A stretch of DNA of 64,000 bases from Acidobacteriota bacterium (GTDB lineage Bacteria; Acidobacteriota; Terriglobia; Terriglobales; Acidobacteriaceae). This document shows positions 26,822-37,169 of the stretch, one piece after another. How positions within the stretch are numbered: position 1 is the stretch's first letter; the number at the start of each line of letters is the position of its first letter. Both the position numbers and the translations under genes were made by a program. The notes under the pieces were generated by a model. That model had not been told where the DNA came from. It made no database searches and saw nothing but the letters and a program-made list of their open reading frames with translations. The stretch is from NCBI GenBank assembly GCA_021851335.1, contig JAJZEA010000013.1, positions 1-64,000 on the forward strand, written 5' to 3'.

Positions 26822-29212
26822 ATGGCTCTGCGCATCCGCATTCCCCGCAGCCGTTCGCAGCACAGTCTGGCCTTCCGCCTGGTCATGGTTCTGCTCGCCT
26901 GCTGCGCCCTTGCGGGTCTTGCGCTGCTCGCCACAGGCGGTTACTACTACCTGCGCTATCGCGGCGTGGTCGACGCGCGTCTCCAACAGCCGCTCTTCGC
27001 CACCACCGCTAAGATTTATGCGGCTCCACGCGAAGTCCGTCCGGGGCAGCATCTCTCGCTTGCCCAGGTGGTCCGCGAGTTACGCACCGCCGGATACTCT
27101 GATCCTTCCGCGTCCACTCCCTCGCCACTCGGCGCCTTCGCCACCACCGATCAAAGCGTCGCCATCCATCCCGGCCCGCAAAGCTACCACTCACAGGACG
27201 GCGCGCTCGTTCGCTTCTCCGGTGGAGTCGTCTCCGCCATCTCCGACGATCACGGCCAGCCGCTTGCCAGCTACGAACTGGAGCCATTGCTCATCACCGG
27301 ACTCAGCGAAGACGCCAGTCGCACCAAGCGCCGTCTCGTCTCCTACAGCGAGCTTCCGCCCAATCTCGTCCAGGCCGTCATGGCCATTGAGGATCGTCGC
27401 TTTTTCGAGCACGACGGCGTCAACTTCTCCCGCCTTTTTTCCGCCGCTTTGCGAGACATCCTCAGCGGACGCAAAGTCGAGGGCGGCTCCACGCTCACCA
27501 TGCAGCTCGCTCGCGGCTTTTTTCTCTCGCCAGAGAAAAAATTCAAGCGTAAGCTCATCGAGATCGTCATCACCTTCCAGCTCGAACACCGCTTCACCAA
27601 GCAGCAGATCTTTGAGATGTATGCCAACGAGATCAACCTCGGTCAACGTGGGAGCTTCTCCATCGACGGCTTTGGAGAAGCCTCCCGCGTCTACTTCGGC
27701 AAGGATGTCCGTCAGCTCGATCTCGCCGAGGCTGCGCTTCTGGCCGGCATGATCCAGCGGCCCAACTACTTTTCGCCGTATCGTCATCCCGACCGCGCAC
27801 TGGAGCGACGCAATCTCGTTCTCGACGCAATGGTGGAAACCGGCGCCATCACCAAGCAGACCGCGGAACAAACCAAGCTGGAGCCGCTCCATCTCTCCGA
27901 GCAAAGCGTGGACGCCAGCGACGCGCCCTACTTCGTCGATCTTGTACGCGACCAGCTCAACCAGAAACTGGGCGAGCATGACTTCAACCGCGAGGGCCTG
28001 CGCATCTACACTTCGCTCGATCCGGATCTTCAATCCGCGGCCACCGCCGCTGTGGCTCAGGCGATTCCCGCCATTGACAAGCAGGTCGATCAACGAGCCG
28101 CGCGCCTGCATCGCATCGGTTCTCTGCCCCATCCGCAGGTCGCGCTCGTCGCGCTCAATCCTCACACCGGCCAGGTGCTAGCCCTGGTTGGCGGACGCAG
28201 CTACGGCCTCAGCCAGTTGAATCATGCCGTCGCCTCGCGCCCCACAGGATCCATCTTCAAGCCTATCGTTTACGCCGCGGCATTCAACACAGCCGTTGCC
28301 GGTTCCACGCTTCCCGGTCAGGATGCGCTCTTCTCTCCGCTCACACAGCTCAGCGACGAGCAGACCACCTACGAGGTCAACGGCCAGGACTACACGCCGC
28401 GCAACTTTGAAGGCGAATATCACGGTCAGATCAACGCCCGTTTTGCGCTGATGCGCTCGTTGAACAACGCCACCATCAGCCTGGCCTCGCTGGTCGGCTT
28501 TGACACCGTGGCCACGCTCGCCCAGCAGCTCGGCATCGCCAGTGCGCGCGCCACGCCCGCCGTCGCCATCGGAGCCTACGACGCCACGCCGCTCGAAATG
28601 GCCGGTGTCTACACCGCCTTTGCCAACGGCGGCCTCAAGATCGATCCCTGGATGGTGGCCAGTGTCCGCACACCCTCCGGCGACGTCCTCACCGACTACA
28701 CGCCCACCAGCAAGCAGATTCTCGATCCGCGCGTCGCCTATCTCACCACCAACATGATGCAGGCTGTTCTGCAGGGCAAGGGCACCGGCGCGGGCGTTCG
28801 CAATATGGGCTTTACCGCGCCCGCAGCCGGCAAAACCGGTACCGAGCACGACGCCTGGTTTGCCGGATACACCAGCAATCTGCTGTGTATCGTCTGGGTC
28901 GGCAACGACGATTACACCGATCTCAAGATTGAAGGAGCGCACGCCGCGGCTCCCATCTGGGCCGATTTCATGAAGCGCGCCGTCGCCCTGCCGCAGTACT
29001 CGGATACAACTGAATTCACTCCACCCGAGGGCGTTCAACTCGTGCAGATCGACTCCGCCACCAATCTCCCTGCGGACAACACCTGCTCCACGGACACCTA
29101 CACAGCGGCTTTCCTCAACGGCACCGTGCCGCAGGCTACATGCAGCCATCCCAACCCCGATCACCGCAACTTCCTGCAGAAGATCTTTGGCCTGGGCAAC
29201 AAGCCACAGTAG
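26822..29212 (+). CDS. Class A penicillin-binding protein (PBP1b-like)
   Basis: 796 residues from ATG 26822; an earlier TTG at 26813 is also in frame. Polymerises and crosslinks peptidoglycan. Single transmembrane helix (about 21-45), UB2H-like domain (AKIYAAPREVRPG), glycosyltransferase domain with EDRRFFEHDG (catalytic Glu near 192) and GGSTLTMQLAR, then the transpeptidase. SxxK is in TGSIFKP (Ser near 477), SxN in MRSLNNA, and KTGTEHDAWF near 671. Tandem with proS. Confidence 0.94.
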   Translation: MALRIRIPRSRSQHSLAFRLVMVLLACCALAGLALLATGGYYYLRYRGVVDARLQQPLFATTAKIYAAPREVRPGQHLSLAQVVRELRTAGYSDPSASTPSPLGAFATTDQSVAIHPGPQSYHSQDGALVRFSGGVVSAISDDHGQPLASYELEPLLITGLSEDASRTKRRLVSYSELPPNLVQAVMAIEDRRFFEHDGVNFSRLFSAALRDILSGRKVEGGSTLTMQLARGFFLSPEKKFKRKLIEIVITFQLEHRFTKQQIFEMYANEINLGQRGSFSIDGFGEASRVYFGKDVRQLDLAEAALLAGMIQRPNYFSPYRHPDRALERRNLVLDAMVETGAITKQTAEQTKLEPLHLSEQSVDASDAPYFVDLVRDQLNQKLGEHDFNREGLRIYTSLDPDLQSAATAAVAQAIPAIDKQVDQRAARLHRIGSLPHPQVALVALNPHTGQVLALVGGRSYGLSQLNHAVASRPTGSIFKPIVYAAAFNTAVAGSTLPGQDALFSPLTQLSDEQTTYEVNGQDYTPRNFEGEYHGQINARFALMRSLNNATISLASLVGFDTVATLAQQLGIASARATPAVAIGAYDATPLEMAGVYTAFANGGLKIDPWMVASVRTPSGDVLTDYTPTSKQILDPRVAYLTTNMMQAVLQGKGTGAGVRNMGFTAPAAGKTGTEHDAWFAGYTSNLLCIVWVGNDDYTDLKIEGAHAAAPIWADFMKRAVALPQYSDTTEFTPPEGVQLVQIDSATNLPADNTCSTDTYTAAFLNGTVPQATCSHPNPDHRNFLQKIFGLGNKPQ

Positions 29213-29248
29213 CGTGGTGGAAATTCCGCCGCGTCGCGACCGAAGGAT

Positions 29249-30130
29249 TCATCCTTCCGGTCGCATCTGGCACACCGGGCACCAGTAGGTTACTCGCGCA
29301 CCATCCCCCTGCAACAAGCGTTCAATCGCGGTTCCACATCTCCTGCACGGCTCGCCGCCTCGCCCATACACCCACAGGCTCGCTCCAGGGTTCGCGCTTC
29401 GTGTCGTCCTGCGCTGCCATCCGCGATAGGTCACAATCCGGTCGCCGGAATCCTCCATCACGTTGGCCTCCAGCAGTTGCCTCGACCGCTTCACCAGCCC
29501 TTGCGCCTGTTGCTCGCTCAGCCGGTTCACCTTTGCAAACGGATTCACGCGCTCCGTAAAACAGACCTCGCTTTTGAAGACATTCCCCACGCCGGCCATC
29601 ACACGCTGACTCAGCAACGCCTCGCCAATCGACTCTTCGCCCCGCGCCATCAGCCGCTTCACCGCAGCCTCTGCATCAAATTCCTCGCGAAGCAAATCCT
29701 CCTCCACGCGCGGAATCTTTCTCTCGCGTCGCAGTTGCGCCCACGTGTACACCTTCGCAATCGGCACCCGAAACGCGGCAGCCACAAACGCATCGCTCTC
29801 CACCACAATCCGCGCCTGCTCCCGCGGCTTTTGCCACACCTCTCCCTGTCGATAGATGTGCCAACTCCCGCTCATCAGCATGTGCGTCGCCACCACGCGC
29901 TGCGCTGCCTCATCTTCCGCAGCGTCCTCCGGCGCAAAGACCATCAGCACCCACTTGCCGCGCGACTCCACGCGCACTACGCGCTCACCTGCAAAGCTCC
30001 GCTCGTCCTCGGCCCGCGCCAGCGGCGCCATCGTCGTTTCAAACCGCCGCACCACGCTGCGTACCCCGTCTCCCGACAGCGCGCGACCGAGCGCCCGCGC
30101 CGTGCGAAAGATCGTATCGCCCTCCGGCAT
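29249..30130 (-). CDS. Fpg/Nei-family DNA glycosylase (endonuclease VIII-like)
   Basis: 293 residues. Starts at ATG 30130 with AGGAGG 7 nt upstream, inside the last codons of lhr. Removes oxidised bases and cuts AP sites. N-terminal MPEGDT gives catalytic Pro2 and Glu3 after Met removal. The helix-two-turn-helix is in GVGNVFKSEVCF, and a C-terminal zinc finger is formed by CRRC and CPVC. MPEGDT is typical of the Nei/Nei2 branch rather than Fpg (MPELPE). Immediately follows lhr; the same pairing occurs in Mycobacterium tuberculosis (Rv3296/Rv3297). Confidence 0.92.
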   Translation of the reverse strand: MPEGDTIFRTARALGRALSGDGVRSVVRRFETTMAPLARAEDERSFAGERVVRVESRGKWVLMVFAPEDAAEDEAAQRVVATHMLMSGSWHIYRQGEVWQKPREQARIVVESDAFVAAAFRVPIAKVYTWAQLRRERKIPRVEEDLLREEFDAEAAVKRLMARGEESIGEALLSQRVMAGVGNVFKSEVCFTERVNPFAKVNRLSEQQAQGLVKRSRQLLEANVMEDSGDRIVTYRGWQRRTTRSANPGASLWVYGRGGEPCRRCGTAIERLLQGDGARVTYWCPVCQMRPEG

Positions 30131-30131
30131 C

Positions 30132-33100
30132 TCAGTTCCTCCTCGGGCCTCTCCCTGCTGCATCCGGATGCGTCAACGCTGGTCGATTTCGCGCCGCTTC
30201 CTCGGCTGAAAATCTTCGCGTCGAACTCACATCGCGCCGCAGATGCATCCCCAGCGGCCCCGCCACAAAGCCAGCCTCGGCCAGCGCATGGACCCACGGA
30301 TGCTCGACGACCGGCACTCCATTCACCGTCGTAATCAACCTTCCCTCGCCGTCTTCCTGCTCCAGTCCCGTGCGCCCGCTCTCAGCCAGAAATCGCGCCA
30401 GTCCGCGCGCCATCGCCGACCGCTCCGGCTCATCCTCCGGCAGAAACACCACCACGTGCGGATTCCCGCGCCGCAGCCACGCCGCCAGCCATCCCCGGCA
30501 AAGCACCACCTGCGCATATCCGGCGCGCGTCAGCGTGCGCGGCACGAACTCCGTCTCGCCCGCCTCGGCTGGCAGTTCCGGCCATTTCACCGCGCTCCCA
30601 TAGGGATTGGCCGGGTCCGTCGCCGCCAGCAACACAAACTCCTGCCTATCGGTGTCCGCCAAGGAACTCTCGCCCGCTGTGCGCAGCGACCGCAGCAGGT
30701 CCACCGCCGCCGGAAGCGCAAACTGCGTCGCGCCCAATCCCGCCACAAAGTATCCGCGCCGCACCTGGCCGCTCTCCTCCATCGCCTTCAGCACCGGATA
30801 CACTGCGCCGAATCCGCCGGGAATATTTTCCGCCGTCACATTTTCCCGCAGCAGCACGCCGTAGCGCCGCAGCAGTTGGCGCGTCGTCGCATGCAGTGCA
30901 GCCGTCGTTGTCTCTGTCCCTTTGGCCTCGGCAATCAGCGACCATCTCCCCGTCGCCGTAGCAGGCACAGTTCTGCGAGAACGATAAGCTGCGCTTCCCT
31001 GCTGCGCATGATGACTCCGTCGCTGTCCCGAACGCCGCGTCTCCGTGCGCGTCACATACGCGCGCAGCGGGTGCAGCGAATCGTTTGTCACTCGCCCGCG
31101 CCACACCAGCGACCACAGCGCCTCGACCGTGTCACCCGGATAACCACCCCCCATCGCCTGATGCAGCTCTTCGTAGAAACTGGCTCCGCGCATGCGCAGA
31201 ATCTCCAGCAAACGCCGCTCCGCTTCACTCCACTCCGCGACATCGTTTTCGAGCGCCGTCAGCGCCGCCATGCTGTCGGCCAGGAAGAGTCGCACACGTC
31301 CATCGCGCTCACCCAGCGGCTCCCATCCCGCCCAGCTCACTTCACCCGCCGCAATCAAACGGTCCAGATCGCCTGGCTGATATCCGGCCACACGCGCCGG
31401 AAGTATCCTCGTCTCCAGCAGCGAAGCGATCAGCGGCGCACCCTGCAATCCTTCAATGGCGTCGAGCAACGCGTCCATTCCGCGTCGCGGCGTCATCAGC
31501 CCTTGCCAGTGCGTGGCAAACCGCGCCAGCGTCCGCTGCTCCACCGGCTCCACTTCCCTGCGCAGCCGCGCCAGCGACTTCCGGCGAATCAGTCGCAGCA
31601 CCTCGGCATCACACCACTCGCGATGCACGCCGCCTGGCCGGAAGCCGCCCTCCATCACGCGATTCTCTGCGCTCAACTGTCGCAGCGCCGCCTCCACGCT
31701 TGCATTGTCCAATCCAAACCGCCGCGTCACCGCATTCAGCTCAAACGGACCATGCGTGCGCGCAAACCGCCTCACCAGCTCCAGCACAGGCTGCTTCACC
31801 GGCTCCAGCAACGCCGTCGGAACTCCCGGGGGCAAGGGAATCCCCAACCCATCCCGATATCGCGCCGCATCCTCGACGGCAATCACTCGTTTCTCGCCGC
31901 CAATCCGCAGTTCGAGCGCGCGTCGCGTCCGCAACAGCCGCTCCAGATCACGCTCCCACTCGGTATGCTCCACGCGAGCCGCCATCTCTTCATGGCTCAG
32001 GTCGCCCACGCGCAACAGCAGATCCTGCATCCCATCCAGATTGCGTGCGCGAAACGGCGACACCAGTCCCTGCTGCTGCTCCTCCACTTCGGCAATTGCC
32101 TCGGCATCCAGCAGCTCGCGCAGGTCGCCATCGCCCATCAGCTCCCGAAGCTGCTCCTGATCCACCGTCAACGCCTGCGCGCGTCGTTCAGCCAGCGGAG
32201 CGTCTCCGTCATAGAGAAAATTCGCCACATAGCTGAACAGCAGCGAAGAGGCAAACGGCGACGGTTTCCGCGTCTCCACCACGTGTACTCGAATCTGCCG
32301 CTGCTCCACGCGGCGCAGCGTCTCGGCCAGCGCCGGCATGTCAAAGACATCGCGCATACACTCCCGATACGCTTCCAGTAGCATGGGAAACGCCGGATAG
32401 CGCGACGCCACGCTCAGCAGGTCATAGGCGCGTTTTCGCTGCTGCCACAGCGGCGTGCGACCATCCGCCCTGCGCCGCGGCAGCAGCAACGCACGCGCCG
32501 CCGCCTCACGAAATCGTCCGGCAAACAGCGCCGTCGCCCCCAGTTGTCGCAGCACCAGATCGTTGGCCTCGCCGGACTCAACCAGCAGCCACTCCTCGCT
32601 CGGCGGCTCATCCATATCCGGAAAGCGCAGCACGAATCCGTCATCGCTCCACAGCGCTTCCACATCCGGTCCGCCCGCCGCGCGAATCTTGCCCATCGCC
32701 GCCATCGCCCACGGCGTATGAATCCGGCTTCCAAACGGCGTCAGCACGCAGATCCTCCAATCGCCAAGTTCATCCCGGCATCGCTCGATCACAATCGTTC
32801 GATCGTCCGGAACCACTCCCGTCGCCGCTCGCTGATCCTCCAAAAACCGCAGCAGATTCTCCGCCGCGCCTGGATCGAGATCGTGCTGCGTAACCAGCCG
32901 CGTCAGCGCAGCCGCCGGCGGAGCCGCCAGCAGTTCGCGCACCATCGCCCCAATCGCCTGCCCAAACTCCATCGGACGACCCGGACCATCCCCCTTCCAA
33001 AACGGCATCTTGCCCGGTTCGCCCGGCGCCGGCGACACCATCACACGGTCGTGCGTGATCTCCTCAATCCGCCACGTGCTCGCGCCCAGCAGAAACGTCT

Positions 33101-34973
33101 CACCCTCGCGGCTTTCAAAGACCATCTCCTCGTCCAGCTCGCCCACGCGATGCGCCTTACCCTCGGCGCCTGCCAGAAACACCCCATACAGCCCTCGATC
33201 CGGGATCGTTCCCGCATTCAGAATCGCCAGCCGCGCCGCACCCTGCCGCGCCGTCACCACATTCCGATTCCGATCCCACGTCAGCCGCGCGCGCAGCTCG
33301 GCAAACTCATCCGACGGATACCGCCCCGCCAGCAGATCCACCACGCCCTCAAACGCACTCCGCGTCAGCTCGGCAAACGGAGCCGCCCCGCGCGCCAGCC
33401 GAAAGAGATCGTCGAAGCTCATTCCTGCCGACGACGACTCTTCCTCCTCGGACCGTCCCTCCGGCAAATCTCCCTCCGTGGAAGCGCTTGCCGCCAACGT
33501 CCCCTTGGCCTCGTTCTCTCCGTCATTCCACGCTCTCGGAGGACGCGTCACCGTCGCCACCACCTGCTGCGCCAGCACGTCCAGCGGATTCCGCGGATAC
33601 CGTGTCGCCTCAATTCTTCCCTCGTGCATCGCATGGGTCATCGCCGCGCACGCCACCAGGTCCGCGCGAAACTTGGGAAACAGCACGCCTTCGCTCACCG
33701 CGCCCACGCTGTGTCCTGCCCGTCCGATCCGCTGCATCCCGCTCGCTACCGATGGCGGAGACTCAATCTGCACCACCAGGTCCACCGCGCCCATATCGAT
33801 GCCCAGCTCCAGCGTCGATGTCGCGCACAGCCCGCGCAGCTTGCCCGCCTTCAACTGCTCCTCAATCACGGCTCGCTGCTCGGCCGCCAGCGAACCATGA
33901 TGCGCTCGCACAATCGGCTCGCCGGCCAACTCGTTCAACGCTCCGGCCAGACGCTCGGCCACCTGTCGGCTGTTCACAAACAGGATCGTCGACGTGCGCT
34001 CGCAAATCAGCTCCAGCAGCCGCGGATGAATCGCATTCCAGATCGACACCCGCTTTGGCGTCTGCGATGCGGCACCCGTTGGAATCGCCTCCATCTCGCC
34101 CAGCCGCGCCATATCCTCCACCGGCACTTCCACCCGCAAGCGCAACTGCTTCGGCGCGCTTGCATTCACCACCGTCACGGGTCGCCAACGCGGCGCGCTT
34201 GTGTCCTCCGGCGCTGCTGTCTGATCTGTCTCCGCACCGCCCAGATAGCGCGCAATCTCCTCCAGCGGCCGTTGTGTCGCGCTCAGCCCAATCCGCTGGA
34301 TGCGACGATTCGTCAGCGCCTCCAGCCGTTCCAGGCTCAGCGCCAGGTGCGCACCGCGCTTGGTCGGAGCCAGCGCGTGAATCTCGTCCACAATCACCGT
34401 GTCCACCGTCCGCAGCGCTTCAGCCGACTGCGAAGTGAGCAGCAGATACAGCGACTCCGGCGTGGTGATCAGAATCTCCGCGGGATGCCGTCGAAATCGC
34501 GCTCGCTCGCGCTGCGATGTGTCGCCCGTGCGGATGCTGATCTCCGGCACACGCGCCGCCACGCCCATCCGCCGCGCCACCATCTCGATTCCCGCCAGCG
34601 GCGAACGCAGATTGCGCTCCACATCCACGGCCAGCGCTTTGAGCGGAGAGATATACACCACACGGCATCCGCGCCCTGCCTCCGGCTCCCGCAGCATCAA
34701 CCGATCCAGACACCACAAAAACGCCGTCAGCGTCTTGCCCGTGCCCGTCGGCGCCAGAATCAGCGTGCTCTCGCCGCGCGCAATCACCGGCCAGCCCCGT
34801 TGCTGAGGCAGTGTCGGCTCGGCAAAGACTTCACCGAACCATGTCGCCGTCACCGGATGAAAACACTCCAGCACGCGCCCGGCAAGATCGGGCACAACCA
34901 TGGCGGCTTGCTCAGGCGTTGCTGTTTCAGCAGGTCGAAGCTCGTCCTGCGATCTCTGGTTTCGGCGCGGCAT
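30132..34973 (-). CDS. lhr: Lhr-type DEAD/DEAH helicase
   Basis: 1613 residues, the full-length Lhr class. Superfamily 2 motifs: Walker A LAPTGTGKT (73-81), DEIHAL (196-201), SAT in LSATQRP, and QRIGRAGHS (motif VI). After the two RecA domains come the winged helix and Lhr-core beta-barrel, then a long C-terminal part with further winged-helix units. ATP-dependent 3'-5' translocase implicated in DNA repair. Followed by the glycosylase gene with only 1 nt between stop and ATG. Located 84 nt after cheR on the same strand. A short CCGCCGCGCGGCGG palindrome (34989-35002) lies in that gap. Confidence 0.95.
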   Translation of the reverse strand: MPRRNQRSQDELRPAETATPEQAAMVVPDLAGRVLECFHPVTATWFGEVFAEPTLPQQRGWPVIARGESTLILAPTGTGKTLTAFLWCLDRLMLREPEAGRGCRVVYISPLKALAVDVERNLRSPLAGIEMVARRMGVAARVPEISIRTGDTSQRERARFRRHPAEILITTPESLYLLLTSQSAEALRTVDTVIVDEIHALAPTKRGAHLALSLERLEALTNRRIQRIGLSATQRPLEEIARYLGGAETDQTAAPEDTSAPRWRPVTVVNASAPKQLRLRVEVPVEDMARLGEMEAIPTGAASQTPKRVSIWNAIHPRLLELICERTSTILFVNSRQVAERLAGALNELAGEPIVRAHHGSLAAEQRAVIEEQLKAGKLRGLCATSTLELGIDMGAVDLVVQIESPPSVASGMQRIGRAGHSVGAVSEGVLFPKFRADLVACAAMTHAMHEGRIEATRYPRNPLDVLAQQVVATVTRPPRAWNDGENEAKGTLAASASTEGDLPEGRSEEEESSSAGMSFDDLFRLARGAAPFAELTRSAFEGVVDLLAGRYPSDEFAELRARLTWDRNRNVVTARQGAARLAILNAGTIPDRGLYGVFLAGAEGKAHRVGELDEEMVFESREGETFLLGASTWRIEEITHDRVMVSPAPGEPGKMPFWKGDGPGRPMEFGQAIGAMVRELLAAPPAAALTRLVTQHDLDPGAAENLLRFLEDQRAATGVVPDDRTIVIERCRDELGDWRICVLTPFGSRIHTPWAMAAMGKIRAAGGPDVEALWSDDGFVLRFPDMDEPPSEEWLLVESGEANDLVLRQLGATALFAGRFREAAARALLLPRRRADGRTPLWQQRKRAYDLLSVASRYPAFPMLLEAYRECMRDVFDMPALAETLRRVEQRQIRVHVVETRKPSPFASSLLFSYVANFLYDGDAPLAERRAQALTVDQEQLRELMGDGDLRELLDAEAIAEVEEQQQGLVSPFRARNLDGMQDLLLRVGDLSHEEMAARVEHTEWERDLERLLRTRRALELRIGGEKRVIAVEDAARYRDGLGIPLPPGVPTALLEPVKQPVLELVRRFARTHGPFELNAVTRRFGLDNASVEAALRQLSAENRVMEGGFRPGGVHREWCDAEVLRLIRRKSLARLRREVEPVEQRTLARFATHWQGLMTPRRGMDALLDAIEGLQGAPLIASLLETRILPARVAGYQPGDLDRLIAAGEVSWAGWEPLGERDGRVRLFLADSMAALTALENDVAEWSEAERRLLEILRMRGASFYEELHQAMGGGYPGDTVEALWSLVWRGRVTNDSLHPLRAYVTRTETRRSGQRRSHHAQQGSAAYRSRRTVPATATGRWSLIAEAKGTETTTAALHATTRQLLRRYGVLLRENVTAENIPGGFGAVYPVLKAMEESGQVRRGYFVAGLGATQFALPAAVDLLRSLRTAGESSLADTDRQEFVLLAATDPANPYGSAVKWPELPAEAGETEFVPRTLTRAGYAQVVLCRGWLAAWLRRGNPHVVVFLPEDEPERSAMARGLARFLAESGRTGLEQEDGEGRLITTVNGVPVVEHPWVHALAEAGFVAGPLGMHLRRDVSSTRRFSAEEAARNRPALTHPDAAGRGPRRN

Positions 34974-35057
34974 TCCATACCAGCATAGCCGCCGCGCGGC
35001 GGATTCCGCCTCGCCTGGCGCAACCCGTTTCCATCCCGTCAGCGCCGTCCGGCTGCT

Positions 35058-35954
35058 TCAGCTTTGCCGGGGCCGATAGTAGGATGTGCCGCCTGCAAGC
35101 GTCGAATGCCACAGCGAAAGATCCGCCGGCTGCTCGCTTGACCCCAGAAAGAGAATTCCATCTGACGGCAACAGTTTGTGCACCTGCGCCAGCAGCCGTT
35201 TGCGAGTCTCCTGGTTGAAATAGAGCATCACATTCCGCAGCATCACCACATCAAAGCTCTCCGTAAACGGCAGCGCGGGCGCGCACAGATTCGCCTGCCG
35301 AAAACGGCACATCTGCTGCAACTCCGGCTTCACTGTCCAGTCTTCGCCAGCGTGGTCAAAATACTTCACAATATGCCGCGCCGGCAGACCGCGATTGATC
35401 TCGATGCGGGGATACCGCCCACTCTGCGCCCGCGCCACCACATCTGTACTCAGATCTGTTCCTTCAATCGTCAACTGCCAGCCGGAAAGCATCGGAAAAT
35501 GCTCTCGAATCAGCATCGCCAAGCTATAGGCTTCCTGTCCCGTCGAGCACGCCGCGCTCCAGAATCGCAATCTGCGCGTGCGCATCCGCGCCTCGATCAG
35601 CTTCGGCAAAAGCTCCGTCCGCAACAGCTCAAACGGCCTGTTGTCACGAAAGAAGCTCGTCTCATTGATCGTCATCGCTTCCGCCACAGCATGTTCCAGT
35701 TGGCTGTCGCGCCGCAGTCTCAGCAGTTGCACCAACTCTTCAATATTCGTCAACCCCCGCGCGCGCAACAGCCGCGCCAGTCGCGTCTCAAACAGATAAT
35801 CCCGCGACGAGTCCAGCACATTGCGCGAGTGCTCCATCACCAATTGCCGCAGATAGTCATAGTCGGCTGCTGAGGTCGACTCTGTGCGCGTAGACGTTCC
35901 ACTCCATCCGGCCAATCCTGTTCCGGCCAACCCCGCCACGCTCTCGATTGCCAC
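35058..35954 (-). CDS. cheR: CheR chemoreceptor methyltransferase
   Basis: 298 residues. Uses S-adenosylmethionine to methylate receptor glutamates. N-terminal helical domain (about 30-105) with INETSFFRD, then the SAM fold with FWSAACSTGQEAYSLAM, GTDLSTDVVARA and VMLRNVMLYFN. The first 30 residues are a Ser/Thr/Gly-rich extension. No CheR-specific pentapeptide-tethering module is visible. Last gene of the cheA-W-Y-B-R operon, 3 nt after cheB. Confidence 0.94.
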   Translation of the reverse strand: MAIESVAGLAGTGLAGWSGTSTRTESTSAADYDYLRQLVMEHSRNVLDSSRDYLFETRLARLLRARGLTNIEELVQLLRLRRDSQLEHAVAEAMTINETSFFRDNRPFELLRTELLPKLIEARMRTRRLRFWSAACSTGQEAYSLAMLIREHFPMLSGWQLTIEGTDLSTDVVARAQSGRYPRIEINRGLPARHIVKYFDHAGEDWTVKPELQQMCRFRQANLCAPALPFTESFDVVMLRNVMLYFNQETRKRLLAQVHKLLPSDGILFLGSSEQPADLSLWHSTLAGGTSYYRPRQS

Positions 35955-35957
35955 TTG

Positions 35958-37169
35958 TCATCCCACCCTTTTCTGCGGATACACCGCTTCGCTTCTCGCT
36001 CCTTCGCCAAGTGGGCGCTGCGCCCGATGCATAATCTCTGCCGCTATCGCATTCAACGGTAAAATCTTCTCTGCCAATCCTGCCTGCGCCACCGCGCCCG
36101 GCATGCCCCACACCGCGCTCGTCGCCTGATCCTGCGCAATCACACTCCCGCCTCGCGCGCGAATCATCCTGCAACCTGCCAGTCCATCCGCTCCCATCCC
36201 GGTCAACACCACTCCCAGCACCGCGCCACCATAGCTCTCCACCGCCGTGCGAAACAGCACATCCGCCGCCGGTCGACAATGATTCTCCGGCGCCGCCTGC
36301 GTCAGATGCAGCGACGCGTGACCTCGCAATCCATCCCCGCGCACCTCCAGATGCCAGTTCCCTTTCGCCACATAGACACATCCACTCTGCACCGACATGC
36401 CTTCCTCGGCTTCGCACACATGCAACGCGCAACGCCCGTCCAGCCGCTCGGCCAGCAACTTCGTAAACATCTCCGGCATATGCTGCACCACCAGCAACGG
36501 CAAGGAAAAATCCCTGGAAATTTCTGGCAACACCCGATCCAGCGCCGCCGGTCCTCCCGTCGAAACCCCCATCACCACCACGCGTGGCTCCTGCGTCCGC
36601 CCCGGCAACTTCGGCTGAGGCGCTGCCGCCATCCCCGTCGGCGCGCTCTTCCACCCCGAAATCTGCTCCTTGCCCGGCCACATCGGTGCAGACGCTCCAA
36701 ATACGCCGGACGCTTCTTTCGGCAAAGCCGCTATAGCGGGCAAATGCCGCGTCGTCAGCACCACAATCTTCGGCACCAGATCGTGCGCCAGCGCATCCAT
36801 CGCCGCTTCGCGAGACTGCTGGCCTGACGGTTTAGCCACATAATCCGCCGCGCCCGTCGCCAGCGCCTCAATCGTCACCTGTGCGCCGCGCTGCGTCAGC
36901 GTACTGCACATAATCACCGGCAGGTGCAGTCCGCGCGCGCGCATCGCGCGAAGCGTTGCCAGACCATCCATCTGCGGCATCTCCACATCGAGCAGCACCA
37001 GATCCGGCTTCAAGCTCTCCATCGCGCGCAGTCCCGCTTCGCCGTGGATCGCCGTGCCCACAACCTCCAGTCGAGCATCCGTCATCACTACCGCCCGCAG
37101 CAGCGTTCGCATTACCGCCGAGTCGTCTACAATCAGAATCCGAATCCGCCGGAGGCTTTCCGTTTCCAC
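35958..37169 (-). CDS. cheB: CheB protein-glutamate methylesterase
   Basis: 403 residues. N-terminal receiver (about 9-125) with phosphoacceptor Asp61 (LLDVEMPQMDG), a linker of about 75 residues, then the esterase domain with VSTGGPAALDRVL (Ser near 203), HMPEMFTKLLAERL (His) and VVLTGMGADG (Asp). Removes receptor methyl groups. Directly abuts cheY, with no intergenic base. Confidence 0.95.
   Translation of the reverse strand: METESLRRIRILIVDDSAVMRTLLRAVVMTDARLEVVGTAIHGEAGLRAMESLKPDLVLLDVEMPQMDGLATLRAMRARGLHLPVIMCSTLTQRGAQVTIEALATGAADYVAKPSGQQSREAAMDALAHDLVPKIVVLTTRHLPAIAALPKEASGVFGASAPMWPGKEQISGWKSAPTGMAAAPQPKLPGRTQEPRVVVMGVSTGGPAALDRVLPEISRDFSLPLLVVQHMPEMFTKLLAERLDGRCALHVCEAEEGMSVQSGCVYVAKGNWHLEVRGDGLRGHASLHLTQAAPENHCRPAADVLFRTAVESYGGAVLGVVLTGMGADGLAGCRMIRARGGSVIAQDQATSAVWGMPGAVAQAGLAEKILPLNAIAAEIMHRAQRPLGEGARSEAVYPQKRVG

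Noticed and set aside
29236-29264. Hairpin at the end of the glycosylase gene as a terminator
   Set aside because: Stem is imperfect, overlaps the stop codon and has no T run on either strand.
30243-34988. Long plus-strand frames (712 and 814 codons) opposite lhr
   Set aside because: Compositionally biased, no domain; lhr on the minus strand explains the region.
34989-35002. CCGCCGCGCGGCGG palindrome as terminator after cheR
   Set aside because: Self-complementary but no loop or T run, so likely chance in GC-rich DNA.
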